DNA of 64,000 nt from Roseiarcus sp963774195 (GTDB lineage Bacteria; Pseudomonadota; Alphaproteobacteria; Rhizobiales; Beijerinckiaceae). The first letter of the stretch is position 1, and each line of letters starts with the position of its first letter. Shown one piece after another: positions 36,045 through 46,328 of the stretch. Position numbers and translations under genes: made by a program. Where the stretch lies: positions 186,001-250,000 of the forward strand of contig CAVZDY010000006.1 in NCBI GenBank assembly GCA_963774195.1, written 5' to 3'. The notes below the pieces were generated by a model. That model was given only the letters and a program-made list of their open reading frames with translations. It was not told where the DNA came from and did not search any database.

Positions 36045-36557
36045 ATGTTCGCTGCAGCCCTTCCGCGCGCTTTTCCCCTTGTCGCCGTGCTGGCCCTTGG
36101 CCTCGCCCTCGGCGCCTGCGCCCGCAACGGGGCGGGAGAGGCCGACGCGCTCAACGGAGCCTACGGAGCCGGCGGAATCGGCGCCCCCGGCAGCGTGCAG
36201 GAATTCAACTCCAGAGTCGGTGACCGCGTGTTCTTCGAAACCGACCAGACCGGTTTGACCTCGCTCGGCCAGCAGACGCTCGACAAGCAGGCCACCTGGC
36301 TCAACCAGTATCCGCGCTACGCCTTCACCATCGAAGGCCACGCCGACGAGCGCGGCACGCGCGAGTACAATTTCGCGCTGGGCGCACGCCGCGCCGAAGC
36401 CGTCAAGAACTACCTGATCGCCAAGGGCGTCGCCGCTTCGCGCATGAAGACCATCAGCTACGGCAAGGAGCGCCCCGTCGCGGTCTGCAACGACATCTCC
36501 TGCTGGTCGCAGAATCGCCGCGCGGTCACCGTGCTCGCCGGCGCCGCCGGAAGCTGA
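36045..36557 (+). CDS. pal: Peptidoglycan-associated lipoprotein Pal
   Basis: 170-residue outer-membrane lipoprotein of the Tol-Pal system. The signal peptide ends in a lipobox (LALGAC, Cys near residue 25), and an OmpA-like domain (TIEGHADERGTREYNFALGARRAEAV) binds peptidoglycan. ATG 36045 has GGAG 8 bases upstream. cpoB follows. tolQ-R-A-B, normally just upstream, are not here. Confidence 0.96.
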   Translation: MFAAALPRAFPLVAVLALGLALGACARNGAGEADALNGAYGAGGIGAPGSVQEFNSRVGDRVFFETDQTGLTSLGQQTLDKQATWLNQYPRYAFTIEGHADERGTREYNFALGARRAEAVKNYLIAKGVAASRMKTISYGKERPVAVCNDISCWSQNRRAVTVLAGAAGS

Positions 36558-36686
36558 GGCCGGATCGAAAGCCGCCCAGCTGCGGCCCGATATCCGCCTC
36601 ATTTTCGGCCCCCGGCTCCCTATGCTATCGGAAATGTGCGCAGGGCGGCGTGAGGCCGCCCGCGTAACCAATAGGGGTCTAACGAA

Positions 36687-37733
36687 TTGACGCCGATGTC
36701 ACGCTTTGGCCGCGCGGGGGCGGCCGCCGTTTGCATGAGCCTTCTTGGTGTTGCGAGCGCCAGCGCGTTCGATCTCAACCCTTTCCAGCAGAACGCGCCG
36801 CAGCAAATGGCGCAGTCGGACGCGCCGCCGGGCTCGATCCCCGGCGCCGATTCAGGCGATGCCGGCGCGCTCGACGTGCGCATCGATCGACTGGAAAACG
36901 AACTGCGGCAAGCCAACGGGCGAATCGAAGAACTCGAGAACCAGCAGCATCGACTCGAGGAGCTCGTTAAGCGCTTTCAGCAGGACGTCGAGTTTCGGCT
37001 GGGCGGATCGGGCGGCGCGGCAGGCGGCGTTCCCGCCCAAGCCGCCGTGGCCTCTCCGCCAGCGCCGGCCGCGGTCGCAGCCGCCCCGTCCGCGGGGCTG
37101 CTGGCGCCCCAGGATGCGCCGGCCGCGCGCCCCTCGCGCAGGGGCGACGCCTTCGACCCCTCAGCCAATCCGGACGCCGTCGGCGCGCCGAGGCCACTCG
37201 GCTCGACGCCGCCGAGCGCTCCGCTCGAACTCGCCGGCGCAAGGCCCGAACCTCCGCCGGCGCCGGTCGCGCCGGCCGCCGTCTCACCTCCCGCTGGCGC
37301 GCTGCCTGGCGAAGGCGCGACCGTCGCAGGCGCGGGCGTCGGCTTCACGGACGGCCCGCGCGAGCAGTACAACACGGCGATCGAAGCCTATCGCAACGGC
37401 CAGTACGGACAGGCCGAGGAGCAGTTGAGATCCTTCCTCGCCGCCAATTCGGGCAATCGCCTCGCGCCCGACGCGATCTTCTATCTCGGCGAGACCTATT
37501 TCCAGCGTTCGCGACCGCGCGAGGCGGCGGAGCAATATCTCAAGCTCTCGACCGACTACGCCAAATCGGCCCGCGCCCCGGAGGGCATGCTGCGGCTCGG
37601 CCAGTCCCTCGCGCTGCTCGGCAGTAGCGAGCAGGCTTGCGCAACCTTCGCCGAGGTCAGCAGGCGCTACCCGACCGCCTCCCCGGCGGTGAAGAAGTTG
37701 GCCGAGCGTGAGATGCAAAAATCGCATTGCTGA
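36687..37733 (+). CDS. cpoB: Tol-Pal coordinator of cell division CpoB (YbgF)
   Basis: 348-residue periplasmic protein with a signal peptide (FGRAGAAAVCMSLLGVASASA), an N-terminal trimerising coiled coil (about 60-105, LENELRQANGRIEELENQ), a Pro/Ala linker and a C-terminal TPR region (YNTAIEAYRNGQYGQAEEQL, FYLGETYFQRSRPREAAEQY). It links Tol-Pal constriction with peptidoglycan synthesis. TTG 36687 is preferred because AGGGG lies 9 bases upstream; ATG 36696 is the alternative. Confidence 0.92.
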   Translation: MTPMSRFGRAGAAAVCMSLLGVASASAFDLNPFQQNAPQQMAQSDAPPGSIPGADSGDAGALDVRIDRLENELRQANGRIEELENQQHRLEELVKRFQQDVEFRLGGSGGAAGGVPAQAAVASPPAPAAVAAAPSAGLLAPQDAPAARPSRRGDAFDPSANPDAVGAPRPLGSTPPSAPLELAGARPEPPPAPVAPAAVSPPAGALPGEGATVAGAGVGFTDGPREQYNTAIEAYRNGQYGQAEEQLRSFLAANSGNRLAPDAIFYLGETYFQRSRPREAAEQYLKLSTDYAKSARAPEGMLRLGQSLALLGSSEQACATFAEVSRRYPTASPAVKKLAEREMQKSHC

Positions 37734-37774
37734 CCTGGAACAGGTTAGGATGAGGGATTTGGAGGTCGTCCGCA

Positions 37775-38839
37775 TTGGGCAAGTCTCCGCCCCTCCCCTG
37801 GCCCTCTCCCCTCCCGCGCGGCGAGGCGGCAGGCGCGTTGACGCCGGTCGCAGTCGACGCCGCCTTCGCGCCGCTCGCCGAGGCGAACGCGCTTCTCCTC
37901 GCGGTGTCCGGCGGCCCTGATTCGACCGCCCTCCTGTTGATGGCGCATACCTGGGCCGAGCGCCGGGGCGGCGCGCCAAAGCTCGAAGCGGCGACGGTCG
38001 ACCATGGCTTGCGACCCGAAAGCGCCGACGAAGCGCGCGCAGTCGCGGCGCTGTGCGAGAGGCTGGCAATCCCGCATCACACGCTGCTCTGGCAAGGCGA
38101 AAAGCCTGCCACTCGCCTTCAGGAGCGCGCCCGGGAGGCGCGCTATGCGCTGCTGGCGCGGCGCGCCAAAGCGGTCGGCGCGGACTTCGTCGTCACCGGC
38201 CATCACCTCGACGACCAGGCGGAAACGATCCTCTTCCGCCTGATGCGCGGCTCCGGCCTCGCCGGCCTCAGGGGCATGAGCGTCCAGTCGCCGCGCGACG
38301 GCGTCGTGATCGCCCGGCCTCTGCTCGCCTTCCGCAAATCGGAGCTCGTCGCCTATTGCCTCGAAGCGGGCGTTCCCTTCGCGCGCGACCCATCCAATAG
38401 TGATCCTCGCTACGCCCGAGCGCGGCTACGGGCCCTCGCCGGAGCGCTCGACGCGGAAGGGCTCGACGCCCCTGCCCTCGCCCGCCTCGCCCGCCGCGCC
38501 GCCCAGGTGGAAGACGCGCTCGCGCGCCAGACCGAAGCCGCCGAGGCGAGGCTGCGGCTCGTCGAGAGCGGAAGCTGCGAGGCGGCCGCGCTATTCGAAG
38601 AGCCGGTCGAGATCGTTCAGCGGCTACTGACGGCCGCGATCGCTAGAGTTGGCGGCAAGGATCCCGAGCGGGTCGGCCTGGAGAAGATTGAAGCGCTGAC
38701 CCAAGCGCTGAGGAATACGCTGGCGGCGGGCCAGACGTTCAGCGCCAATGTGGCGGGTGCGCGGGTTCGGGCGATGAAGGGGGCCGTGAAGGTCGAGACG
38801 GAGCCGCCGCGACGATTGAAGCCGGCCTCGTCGCTTTAG
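37775..38839 (+). CDS. tilS: tRNA(Ile)-lysidine synthase
   Basis: 354-residue ATP-dependent enzyme that converts C34 of the AUA-reading tRNA-Ile to lysidine. It has the PP-loop SGGPDSTALLLMAHTW, then VDHGLRPESADEA, TGHHLDDQAETILFRLMRGSGL and FARDPSNSDPRYAR. The start is probably TTG 37775 with GGAGG 9 bases upstream. The first 20 residues (PPLPWPSPLPRGE) are Pro-rich and look derived from family B repeat sequence. ftsH, usually next in this order, is absent. Confidence 0.94.
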   Translation: MGKSPPLPWPSPLPRGEAAGALTPVAVDAAFAPLAEANALLLAVSGGPDSTALLLMAHTWAERRGGAPKLEAATVDHGLRPESADEARAVAALCERLAIPHHTLLWQGEKPATRLQERAREARYALLARRAKAVGADFVVTGHHLDDQAETILFRLMRGSGLAGLRGMSVQSPRDGVVIARPLLAFRKSELVAYCLEAGVPFARDPSNSDPRYARARLRALAGALDAEGLDAPALARLARRAAQVEDALARQTEAAEARLRLVESGSCEAAALFEEPVEIVQRLLTAAIARVGGKDPERVGLEKIEALTQALRNTLAAGQTFSANVAGARVRAMKGAVKVETEPPRRLKPASSL

Positions 38840-38845
38840 CGCAGG

Positions 38846-38966
38846 CCCTCATCCGGCGCTTCGCGCCACCTTCCCAAGGCGAATGCGCACCATTCGTCCG
38901 CTCCCGCAAGTGGGAGAAGCGATTCCGCCCCCTCTCCCGCTTGCGGGAGAGGGTTGGGGTGAGGGG
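38846..38966. repeat. Dispersed palindromic repeat, family B, between tilS and sufT
   Basis: CCCTCATCCGGCGCTTCGCGCCACCTTCCC and GCTCCCGCAAGTGGGAGAAGCG precede CCCCTCTCCCGCTTGCGGGAGAGGGTTGGGGTGAGGGG, the same modules as at 16998-17116 in a different order. It fills the gap between the convergent tilS and suf genes and may act as a transcription end for either. Confidence 0.85.
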
Positions 38967-38970
38967 CAGA

Positions 38971-39354
38971 TCACCACATGTCGAGCGCGACGCGGGCCTC
39001 GTCGGACATGCGGCTCTGATCCCACGGCGGGTCGAACACCATGTTGACCTTGGCGCCGGAGACGCCCGGCACCGCGCTGACTGCGTTCTCGACCCAGCCC
39101 GGCATCTCGCCCGCCACCGGACAAGCCGGAGCGGTGAGCGTCATCTCGATCGCGACGAATCGCTCGTCGTCGATGTCGACGTTGTAGATCAGGCCGAGCT
39201 CATAGATGTCGGCGGGGATCTCGGGGTCGTAGACGGTCTTCAGCGCCTTGACGATCTCTCCGGTGAGCGTCTCCAGCTCTTCCTTCGGCATCGTCGACGG
39301 CGACCTCTCGACCATGAGGCCGGAGGACGTTGCGACGGTCGGACTATCAGTCAT
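38971..39354 (-). CDS. sufT: SUF system Fe-S maturation protein SufT (MIP18/DUF59)
   Basis: 127-residue MIP18-family protein used in Fe-S cluster maturation or delivery. The conserved core is VYDPEIPADIYELGLIYNVDI, with TLTAPACPVAGEMP carrying the functional Cys, and FDPPWDQSRMSDEAR near the end. It is the last gene of the suf operon. No sufA or sufE follows. Confidence 0.93.
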   Translation of the reverse strand: MTDSPTVATSSGLMVERSPSTMPKEELETLTGEIVKALKTVYDPEIPADIYELGLIYNVDIDDERFVAIEMTLTAPACPVAGEMPGWVENAVSAVPGVSGAKVNMVFDPPWDQSRMSDEARVALDMW

Positions 39355-39370
39355 CGCCAGATGCCTCCCA

Positions 39371-40606
39371 CTAGGCGAAAAGTTTCTGCGCGCGCAGGAG
39401 CGCCTCCGCGAGCGCGTCGACCTCCGCGTGCGTATTATACAGCGCGAATGACGCGCGGCACGTAGACGTCACGCCGAAGCGTTGCAGCAGCGGCATGGCG
39501 CAATGGGTGCCCGCCCGCACCGCGACGCCCGAGCGGTCGATGATCGTCGCGACGTCGTGCGCGTGCGCGCCTTGCATCGCGAACGACAGGATCGGCCCCT
39601 TGCCGGGGGCGGTCCCGAAAATGCGCAGTGAATTGATGGCGCCGAGCCGTTCGTGCGCATAGGCGCTCAGCGATTCCTCGTGCGCGCGCACCTTGGCGCG
39701 CCCAATGCCCTCGACATAGTCGAGCGCCGCCGCGAGGCCGATCGCCTGGACGATCGGCGGCGTGCCCGCCTCGAAGCGATGCGGCGGCTTGTTGTAGGTG
39801 ACCGTCTCGCGCGTCACTTCCTCGATCATTTCGCCGCCGCCGTTGAAGGGCGGCAAGGTCTCGAGGAACGCCCGCTTGCCGTAGAGGACGCCGATGCCGG
39901 TCGGGCCGTAAACCTTGTGGCCGGTGAAGGCGTAGAAGTCGGCGTCCAGATCCCGAACGTCGACGTCGAGATGCACCGCCCCTTGCGAACCATCGACCAG
40001 CACCGGCACGCCGCGCGCATGGGCTATGCGCACGATCTCCTTGATCGGCGGCGCCGTGCCGAGCACGTTCGACATCTGGCTGATGGCGACGATCTTGGTG
40101 CGCGGCGACAAAGCGCGCTCGAACGCTTCGAGCGAAAACGAACCGTCGTCCGCGACGTCGACCCATTTGAGGACGGCGCCCTTGCGTTCGCGGTGGAAGT
40201 GCCAGGGGACGATGTTGGAGTGATGCTCCATCACCGAGAGCACGATCTCGTCGCCCTCGCCGATGTGCGCGGCGCCGAAGCTGGCAGCCACGAGATTGAT
40301 CGCCTCGGTCGCCGAGCGCGTGAAGACGATCTCCTCGACCGAGCCCGCATTGAGGAAGCGCCGCACGCTCTCGCGCGCCGCCTCATAGGCCTCGGTGGCG
40401 GCGTTGGCGAGGAAATGCAGCCCGCGATGGACGTTGGCGTATTCATGCTCGTAGGCATGCGTCAGCCGCTGGATGACCACGCGCGGCTTCTGCGCCGAGG
40501 CGGCGTTATCGAGATAGACGAGCGGCTTGCCATACGGCCGCTCCCCCAGAATCGGGAAATCCCGGCGGATCGCCTCGACGTCGTATGGCGTGGCGTGAAC
40601 GGTCAT
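39371..40606 (-). CDS. sufS: SufS-type cysteine desulfurase
   Basis: 411-residue PLP enzyme that removes sulfur from cysteine for Fe-S clusters. It opens with YLDNAASAQKPRVV, has the PLP Lys in TGHKVYGPTGIG and the catalytic Cys369 in RAGTHCAMP, then the STCRASFALYNT motif of the SufS group. It starts 4 bases inside the end of sufD (ATGA). Confidence 0.97.
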   Translation of the reverse strand: MTVHATPYDVEAIRRDFPILGERPYGKPLVYLDNAASAQKPRVVIQRLTHAYEHEYANVHRGLHFLANAATEAYEAARESVRRFLNAGSVEEIVFTRSATEAINLVAASFGAAHIGEGDEIVLSVMEHHSNIVPWHFHRERKGAVLKWVDVADDGSFSLEAFERALSPRTKIVAISQMSNVLGTAPPIKEIVRIAHARGVPVLVDGSQGAVHLDVDVRDLDADFYAFTGHKVYGPTGIGVLYGKRAFLETLPPFNGGGEMIEEVTRETVTYNKPPHRFEAGTPPIVQAIGLAAALDYVEGIGRAKVRAHEESLSAYAHERLGAINSLRIFGTAPGKGPILSFAMQGAHAHDVATIIDRSGVAVRAGTHCAMPLLQRFGVTSTCRASFALYNTHAEVDALAEALLRAQKLFA

Positions 40607-41879
40607 GCGGTCTCCGTGCCTGCGCGCCGGGCGAGCCAGGCGCGCATCGTGCTTGAGAGGGCCTCGGCGAGTTCGGGCGCGGCGACGCGACCGATCGCCT
40701 CGGCGCCGAACGCTTCGAGCACCATCGCCTCCGCCTCGCGGCGCGGCAAGCCGCGCGCCTGGAGGTAGAAGAGCTGCTCGGGATCGAGCGCGCCGACCGT
40801 CGCGCCGTGGCCGCAGACCACGTCGTCGGCCAGGATCTCGAGCTCGGGCTTGTTGTTCATCTGTGCCTGCGGCGACAACAAAATCGCCTGCGACTTCATG
40901 GCGCCGTCGGTCTTCTGGGCGTACTGGCGGACGATCACCTTGCCCTGGTAGACGCCAACCGCCTCGTCCGCCACGATATGGCGGTAGAACTCGCGGCTCT
41001 CGCCGTTCGGCGCGGCATGGACGACTTCAAGCGTCGTGTCGGCATGGCGACGGCCATCAATCAACGAAAGCCCGCCGAGGCCGATGCGCGCGCGCTCGCC
41101 CGCGAGGGTGGCGAAGATTTGCCGGCGCGCCAGGGCCCCGCCCGTGACGAGCCCGAAAGCGTCGAGCGCGGCGCCCTCGGCGAGGTTCACGACCTGGCTT
41201 TCAACGTGGAGGCCCGCCTCGTCCGCGATCGAGACGACGTGTGACGCCTTGGCGTCCTTTGCGACGTCGATCCAGGTCGAAACGTTGCGCTGCGCGCCCG
41301 CGCGACCGCCGATGAAGCGCTCGACGAGGCTCGCCTCGGCTCCCGCGCCGAGCTTGATGGCGAAGCGCGAATAGACGGCTTGCGCGGCGGGCGAGAGATA
41401 GTGAACGACTTCGATCAACGGCGCTTTGGCGCCCGCCGCGACGGCGAACGCGCAGCCGCCTTGGGCCAGGGCCACATTGAGCGCCAGCACCGGATCGGCG
41501 TCGCCGAGGGTTGGCGCTTCCGGCGCGCCGGCGGAAACCGCGACGCCGGACGGGAGCGCGTCGGACAGCGCCGCGACATGGTGGCCGTCGACCAGCACGA
41601 TACGGGTCGAGCCGAGCCGCTCCAGCGAGGCCAAGGCGCCACGGGCCGCCTCGATCGCGGCGGCGCCAGGCCCAGCGGCGATTTCCGGCGCATTGACCAG
41701 CGCCGCGCGCAGATCGGTGTAGTGCCACGACTCGACGCGGCGGGTCGGCAGCCCGCTCTGCTCGAAACGACGGAACGCCGCTTCGCGCTGCAGGGAAGGG
41801 GTCGCGGCCCGCAGCGCGGCGAACTGCACCGCGAGAGCGGTCTCGGCTGCGGTCTTGGCGATAACGCGTTCCAAGCTCA

Positions 41880-41880
<1 letters not shown>
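40603..41880 (-). CDS. sufD: Fe-S assembly scaffold subunit SufD
   Basis: 425-residue SufD, which with SufB and SufC forms the SUF scaffold complex. The C-terminal half has the beta-helix core with DGAMKSQAILLSPQAQMNNKPELEILADDVVCGHGATVGALD, the SufB/D family signature. ATG 41880 overlaps the sufC stop (TGATG); a TTG one codon earlier is possible. Confidence 0.96.
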
Positions 41881-42653
<773 letters not shown>

Positions 42654-42776
42654 ACCGCCGCCGCAAGGTGACCCGCGCATGTTCGCCGGGCTATTTACAC
42701 TCGCCGATCGGCTTGTCGGAATTGTTTTCTTTGCGCGCCGACGCTTTCAGCGCCGGCTCCATGGCTCCGTCGGGCG

Positions 42777-44246
42777 TCAGCCCACACTTCCCTCGAGGGA
42801 AATGGCGATCAGCTTCTGCGCCTCGACGGCGAACTCCATCGGCAACTGCTGCAGCACGTCGCGCACGAAGCCATTGACGATCAGCGCGGTCGCCTCCTCC
42901 CCCGAGAGACCGCGCTGGAGGCAATAGAACAGCTGATCCTCCGAGATTTTCGACGTCGTCGCCTCGTGCTCGAACACGGTCGAGGAATTCTTGGCCTCGA
43001 CGTAGGGCACGGTGTGGGCGCCGCACTGGTCGCCGATCAGCAGCGAATCGCAATTGGTGAAATTGCGCGCGCCGGTGGCGAGGCGGTGAGCCGAGACCTG
43101 ACCGCGATAGGTGTTCTGCGACTTGCCGGCCGCGATGCCCTTGGAGATGATCCGGCTCGTCGTGTTCTTGCCGAGGTGGATCATCTTGGTGCCGCTGTCG
43201 ACCTGCTGGTAGCCGTTGGAGATCGCGATCGAGTAGAACTCGCCGCGCGAAGACTCGCCACGCAGGATGCAGGACGGGTATTTCCAGGTGATCGCCGAGC
43301 CGGTTTCGACCTGGGTCCAGGAGATCTTCGAGCGCGCGCCGCGGCAATCGCCACGCTTGGTGACGAAATTGTAGATGCCGCCCTTGCCCTCGGCGTCGCC
43401 GGGGAACCAGTTCTGAACCGTGGAATATTTGATCTCGGCGTCCTCGTGGGCGATCAGCTCGACCACCGCCGCGTGAAGCTGGTTCTCGTCGCGCTTGGGC
43501 GCCGTGCAGCCCTCGAGGTAGCTCACATAGGCGCCCTTGTCGGCGATGATGAGCGTGCGCTCGAACTGGCCGGTGTTCTTCTCGTTGATGCGGAAATAGG
43601 TCGAGAGCTCCATCGGGCAGCGCACGCCGGGCGGCACGTAGACGAACGAGCCGTCGGAGAACACCGCCGAATTGAGCGTCGCATAGAAGTTGTCGGTCGG
43701 CGGCACGACCGAGCCCAGATATTGCTTCACCAGCTCGGGGTGATTGTGCACCGCCTCCGAGAAGGAGCAGAAGATCACGCCGGCCTTGGCGAGTTCGGCC
43801 TTGAAGGTGGTCGCGACGGAGACCGAATCGAACACGGCGTCGACCGCGACCCTCGGCCGCTCGACACCCGCGAGAATCTCTTGCTCGACCAATGGGATGC
43901 CGAGCTTGGCGTAGGTGCGCAGCAGCTCGGGATCGACCTCGTCGAGCGACTTCGGCGCCGGAGTCGACTTGGGCGCGGCGAAATAGTGGAGATCCTGGAA
44001 GTTGATCTCGGGATATTCGACGCGCGCCCAGCGGGGCGGCGTCATCGTCAGCCAGCGGCGATAGGCGTCGAGGCGCCAGTCGAGCAGCCACTGCGGCTCG
44101 CCCTTCTTGGCTGAGATGTAACGGACGATATCTTCGTTGAGACCCTTGGGCGCCTTCTCCGACTCGATGTCGGTCACAAAACCGTACTTATAAGCGTCAA
44201 CGTCAATCGAACGAACGCGGTCGACAGTCTCTTGGACAGCCGCCAT
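42777..44246 (-). CDS. sufB: Fe-S assembly scaffold subunit SufB
   Basis: 489-residue core scaffold on which Fe-S clusters form. It shows VPPGVRCPMELSTYFRIN, the YLEGCTAPKRDENQLHAAVVEL region, FCSFSEAVHNHPELV and a C-terminal LFYCLQRGLSGEEA block. ATG 44246 (MAAVQETVDRVRS) has GAGGAGAAG upstream and is preferred over an ATG at 44276. First gene of the sufB-C-D-S-T operon. Confidence 0.97.
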   Translation of the reverse strand: MAAVQETVDRVRSIDVDAYKYGFVTDIESEKAPKGLNEDIVRYISAKKGEPQWLLDWRLDAYRRWLTMTPPRWARVEYPEINFQDLHYFAAPKSTPAPKSLDEVDPELLRTYAKLGIPLVEQEILAGVERPRVAVDAVFDSVSVATTFKAELAKAGVIFCSFSEAVHNHPELVKQYLGSVVPPTDNFYATLNSAVFSDGSFVYVPPGVRCPMELSTYFRINEKNTGQFERTLIIADKGAYVSYLEGCTAPKRDENQLHAAVVELIAHEDAEIKYSTVQNWFPGDAEGKGGIYNFVTKRGDCRGARSKISWTQVETGSAITWKYPSCILRGESSRGEFYSIAISNGYQQVDSGTKMIHLGKNTTSRIISKGIAAGKSQNTYRGQVSAHRLATGARNFTNCDSLLIGDQCGAHTVPYVEAKNSSTVFEHEATTSKISEDQLFYCLQRGLSGEEATALIVNGFVRDVLQQLPMEFAVEAQKLIAISLEGSVG

Positions 44247-44375
44247 GGGGACTTCTCCTCGCCTTGACGGTTTCAAGGACCGTCGGTGGGGGTCTACAAC
44301 GAAAGGCTCACAACCCTCTTGTGTCAGGACTCCGAGCCGTGGCGCACGGCTTCCATATTGTGTCCGTTGGGGTCG

Positions 44376-44392
44376 TTTGCAATCGTTCTAAT
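44376..44392 (-). promoter_or_regulatory. Irr-box-like iron control element upstream of sufB
   Basis: TTTGCAATCGTTCTAAT matches the rhizobial Irr box (TTTAGAA-N3-TTCTAAA) at 11 of 14 specified positions. On the minus strand its TTGCAA half doubles as a -35, with AATATG 17 bases downstream as a -10. Irr represses or activates iron genes according to haem status. The suf operon is a known Irr target in this order. Binding is inferred; no irr, rirA or iscR is in the window. The rest of 44247-44583 shows nothing definite. Confidence 0.55.
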
Positions 44393-44583
44393 AGTTCGGA
44401 TGACGCCGCGGGCGCAAGCCCGGCGGGCCAATATCCTGGCGCCGTCTCTTCGGCGCCGCGGCGTAGAAGACGTCGACTTTCATACAATTGCGTGCAACAA
44501 ACGCGAAAGGACGTCAACGCGCGGGCTTCGAGGACTGCGGCTTTCGGTCGCGGCGCGTCTCCGAGCCCTTTACGGCGAATCTC

Positions 44584-45486
44584 ATGGTTGAACTTGACGG
44601 GTCCGCGGATTGTTCCGGACCGGACGTCGGACTCGAGGCGATCGCGACAATCGGTCTATCGGAAGCCGGGTCTCCTGTGTCGCAAATGCGCGACTTGGCG
44701 GACTTCGTCGCGCGGCATGAGCGCCTTTTCGTCCTGACAGGGGCCGGCTGCAGCACGACGTCAGGCATTCCTGATTACCGGGACGCCGACGGCCAGTGGA
44801 AGCGGGCCCAACCCGTCACCTACCAGGCCTTCATGGGCGACGAGACAACTCGCCGGCGCTATTGGGCCCGGAGCCTGATCGGCTGGCGCCGCTTCAGCCG
44901 CGCTCAGCCCAACGTGACCCATCGCGCTTTGGCGAAGCTGGAGGCGGCGGGAAAGATCGAACTCCTGCTCACGCAGAATGTTGACCGCCTGCATCAGGCC
45001 GCCGGCAGCGCCAAAGTGATCGACCTGCACGGACGGCTCGATCGGGTGCGCTGCATGGCGTGCGGCGAGCGAATGGCGCGCGACGCGGTGCAGCGGGACC
45101 TCGCCCGGCTCAATGCCGGCTGGCTCGACCTCGACGCCGCGGAGGCGCCCGACGGCGACGCCGATCTCGACGGCGTCGACTTCTCCTCCTTCATCGCGCC
45201 GCCCTGCCCCTCGTGCGGCGGCCTCCTCAAGCCCGACGTGGTGTTCTTCGGCGAGAGCGTTCCCCGGGCGCGGGTCGAGACGGCGCTCGATCATCTGGAA
45301 CGAGCCGACGCCCTGCTCGTCGTTGGCTCCTCGCTGATGGTTTATTCGGGCTTCCGCTTCGCCGAAGCGGCGGCTCGCGCGGACAAGCCGATCGCCGCCG
45401 TCAACCTCGGCCGCACCCGCGCCGATCCTCTGCTCACCCTCAAAGTCGAGCAAGCGTGCGAGACCGCGCTGGCGTTCCTGTTGTGA
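44584..45486 (+). CDS. Sirtuin, NAD-dependent protein deacylase
   Basis: 300-residue class II-like sirtuin. It has the NAD-binding GAGCSTTSGIPDYRD, TQNVDRLHQ, the catalytic His in VIDLHGRLDRV and zinc Cys pairs (RCMACGE and PPCPSCGG). VVFFGESVP and VVGSSLMVYSG complete the family motifs. It removes acyl groups from protein lysines, with targets unknown. ATG 44584 is tentative; the frame is open back to 44488, and a later ATG (MRDLADFVARH) is possible. Confidence 0.92.
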   Translation: MVELDGSADCSGPDVGLEAIATIGLSEAGSPVSQMRDLADFVARHERLFVLTGAGCSTTSGIPDYRDADGQWKRAQPVTYQAFMGDETTRRRYWARSLIGWRRFSRAQPNVTHRALAKLEAAGKIELLLTQNVDRLHQAAGSAKVIDLHGRLDRVRCMACGERMARDAVQRDLARLNAGWLDLDAAEAPDGDADLDGVDFSSFIAPPCPSCGGLLKPDVVFFGESVPRARVETALDHLERADALLVVGSSLMVYSGFRFAEAAARADKPIAAVNLGRTRADPLLTLKVEQACETALAFLL

Positions 45487-45535
45487 CGCCGGCCTCGGCC
45501 GCACGCGCCTGTTCAACCCCGACGCGCCCGCCTAT

Positions 45536-45745
45536 ATGGCGACCATGCAGCGCTTCCTCATTGTCGGCGGATTGGCCCTCGTCGCGGTCGGTGTCCTCTG
45601 GCCGTTGGCGAGCAGGCTCGGCCTCGGCCGGCTGCCGGGTGACATTTATATCGAGGGCGAGCACGGCTCCATCTATTTTCCGCTCGCGACCTGCATCCTC
45701 GTCAGCGTCGTCCTCTCGCTGATCATGTGGCTGATCCAGCGCTAA
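45536..45745 (+). CDS. DUF2905 small membrane protein
   Basis: 69 residues with two membrane segments flanking LGRLPGDIYIEGEHGSIYFPLAT, the DUF2905 signature. Function unknown. Start ATG 45536 or 45545. Confidence 0.85.
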   Translation: MATMQRFLIVGGLALVAVGVLWPLASRLGLGRLPGDIYIEGEHGSIYFPLATCILVSVVLSLIMWLIQR

Positions 45746-45766
45746 GCGCGCCGTAATAAGATAGAT

Positions 45767-46255
45767 ATGGACTCTCCCCGCCCTTCCCTACGCCTTTACG
45801 TCGACGCCGACGCCTGCCCGGTGAAGGAGGAGACCTATCGCGTCGCCGCGCGTTACGGCGTGAAGGTCCAGGTCGTCGCCAACAGCCCGATTCTGGTTCC
45901 CCGCGCCCCTGGCGTCGAGCGGGTCGTCGTTGCCGCCGGCCCGGACGTTGCGGACGATTGGATCGCCGAGCGCGCCGGGCCAGGGGCAATCGTCGTCACC
46001 GCCGACGTGCCGCTGGCGAGCCGCTGCGTAAAGGCGGGCGCCGAGGTTCTCGCGCCGAACGGCAAGCGGTTCAGCGACGCTTCGATCGGCATGGCGCTGG
46101 CCACGCGCAATCTGATGGACCACCTGCGCTCGACCGGCGAGACGACGTCCGGCCCACGCGCCTTTACTCCGCGTGATCGCTCGAATTTCCTCAGCGCGCT
46201 CGACAACGCCGTGACGCGACTGAAACGCGCCGGCTTCGCGCCGGGGGACAGCTGA
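45767..46255 (+). CDS. YaiI/YqxD family protein (DUF188)
   Basis: 162-residue cytosolic protein that opens LYVDADACPVKEE and continues VVAAGPDVADDWIAERAGPGAIVVTADVPLA, the DUF188 signature; a PIN-like nuclease fold is suspected for the family. Role unknown. It follows the DUF2905 gene by 21 bases and precedes lptM. Confidence 0.9.
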   Translation: MDSPRPSLRLYVDADACPVKEETYRVAARYGVKVQVVANSPILVPRAPGVERVVVAAGPDVADDWIAERAGPGAIVVTADVPLASRCVKAGAEVLAPNGKRFSDASIGMALATRNLMDHLRSTGETTSGPRAFTPRDRSNFLSALDNAVTRLKRAGFAPGDS

Positions 46256-46328
46256 GGATCGAGCGGCGAGACCTCTCGCGCACGGCAGAAGTTTCTGTAT
46301 ATTGCCGCGGCAACGCTGGAGCCTTTTC

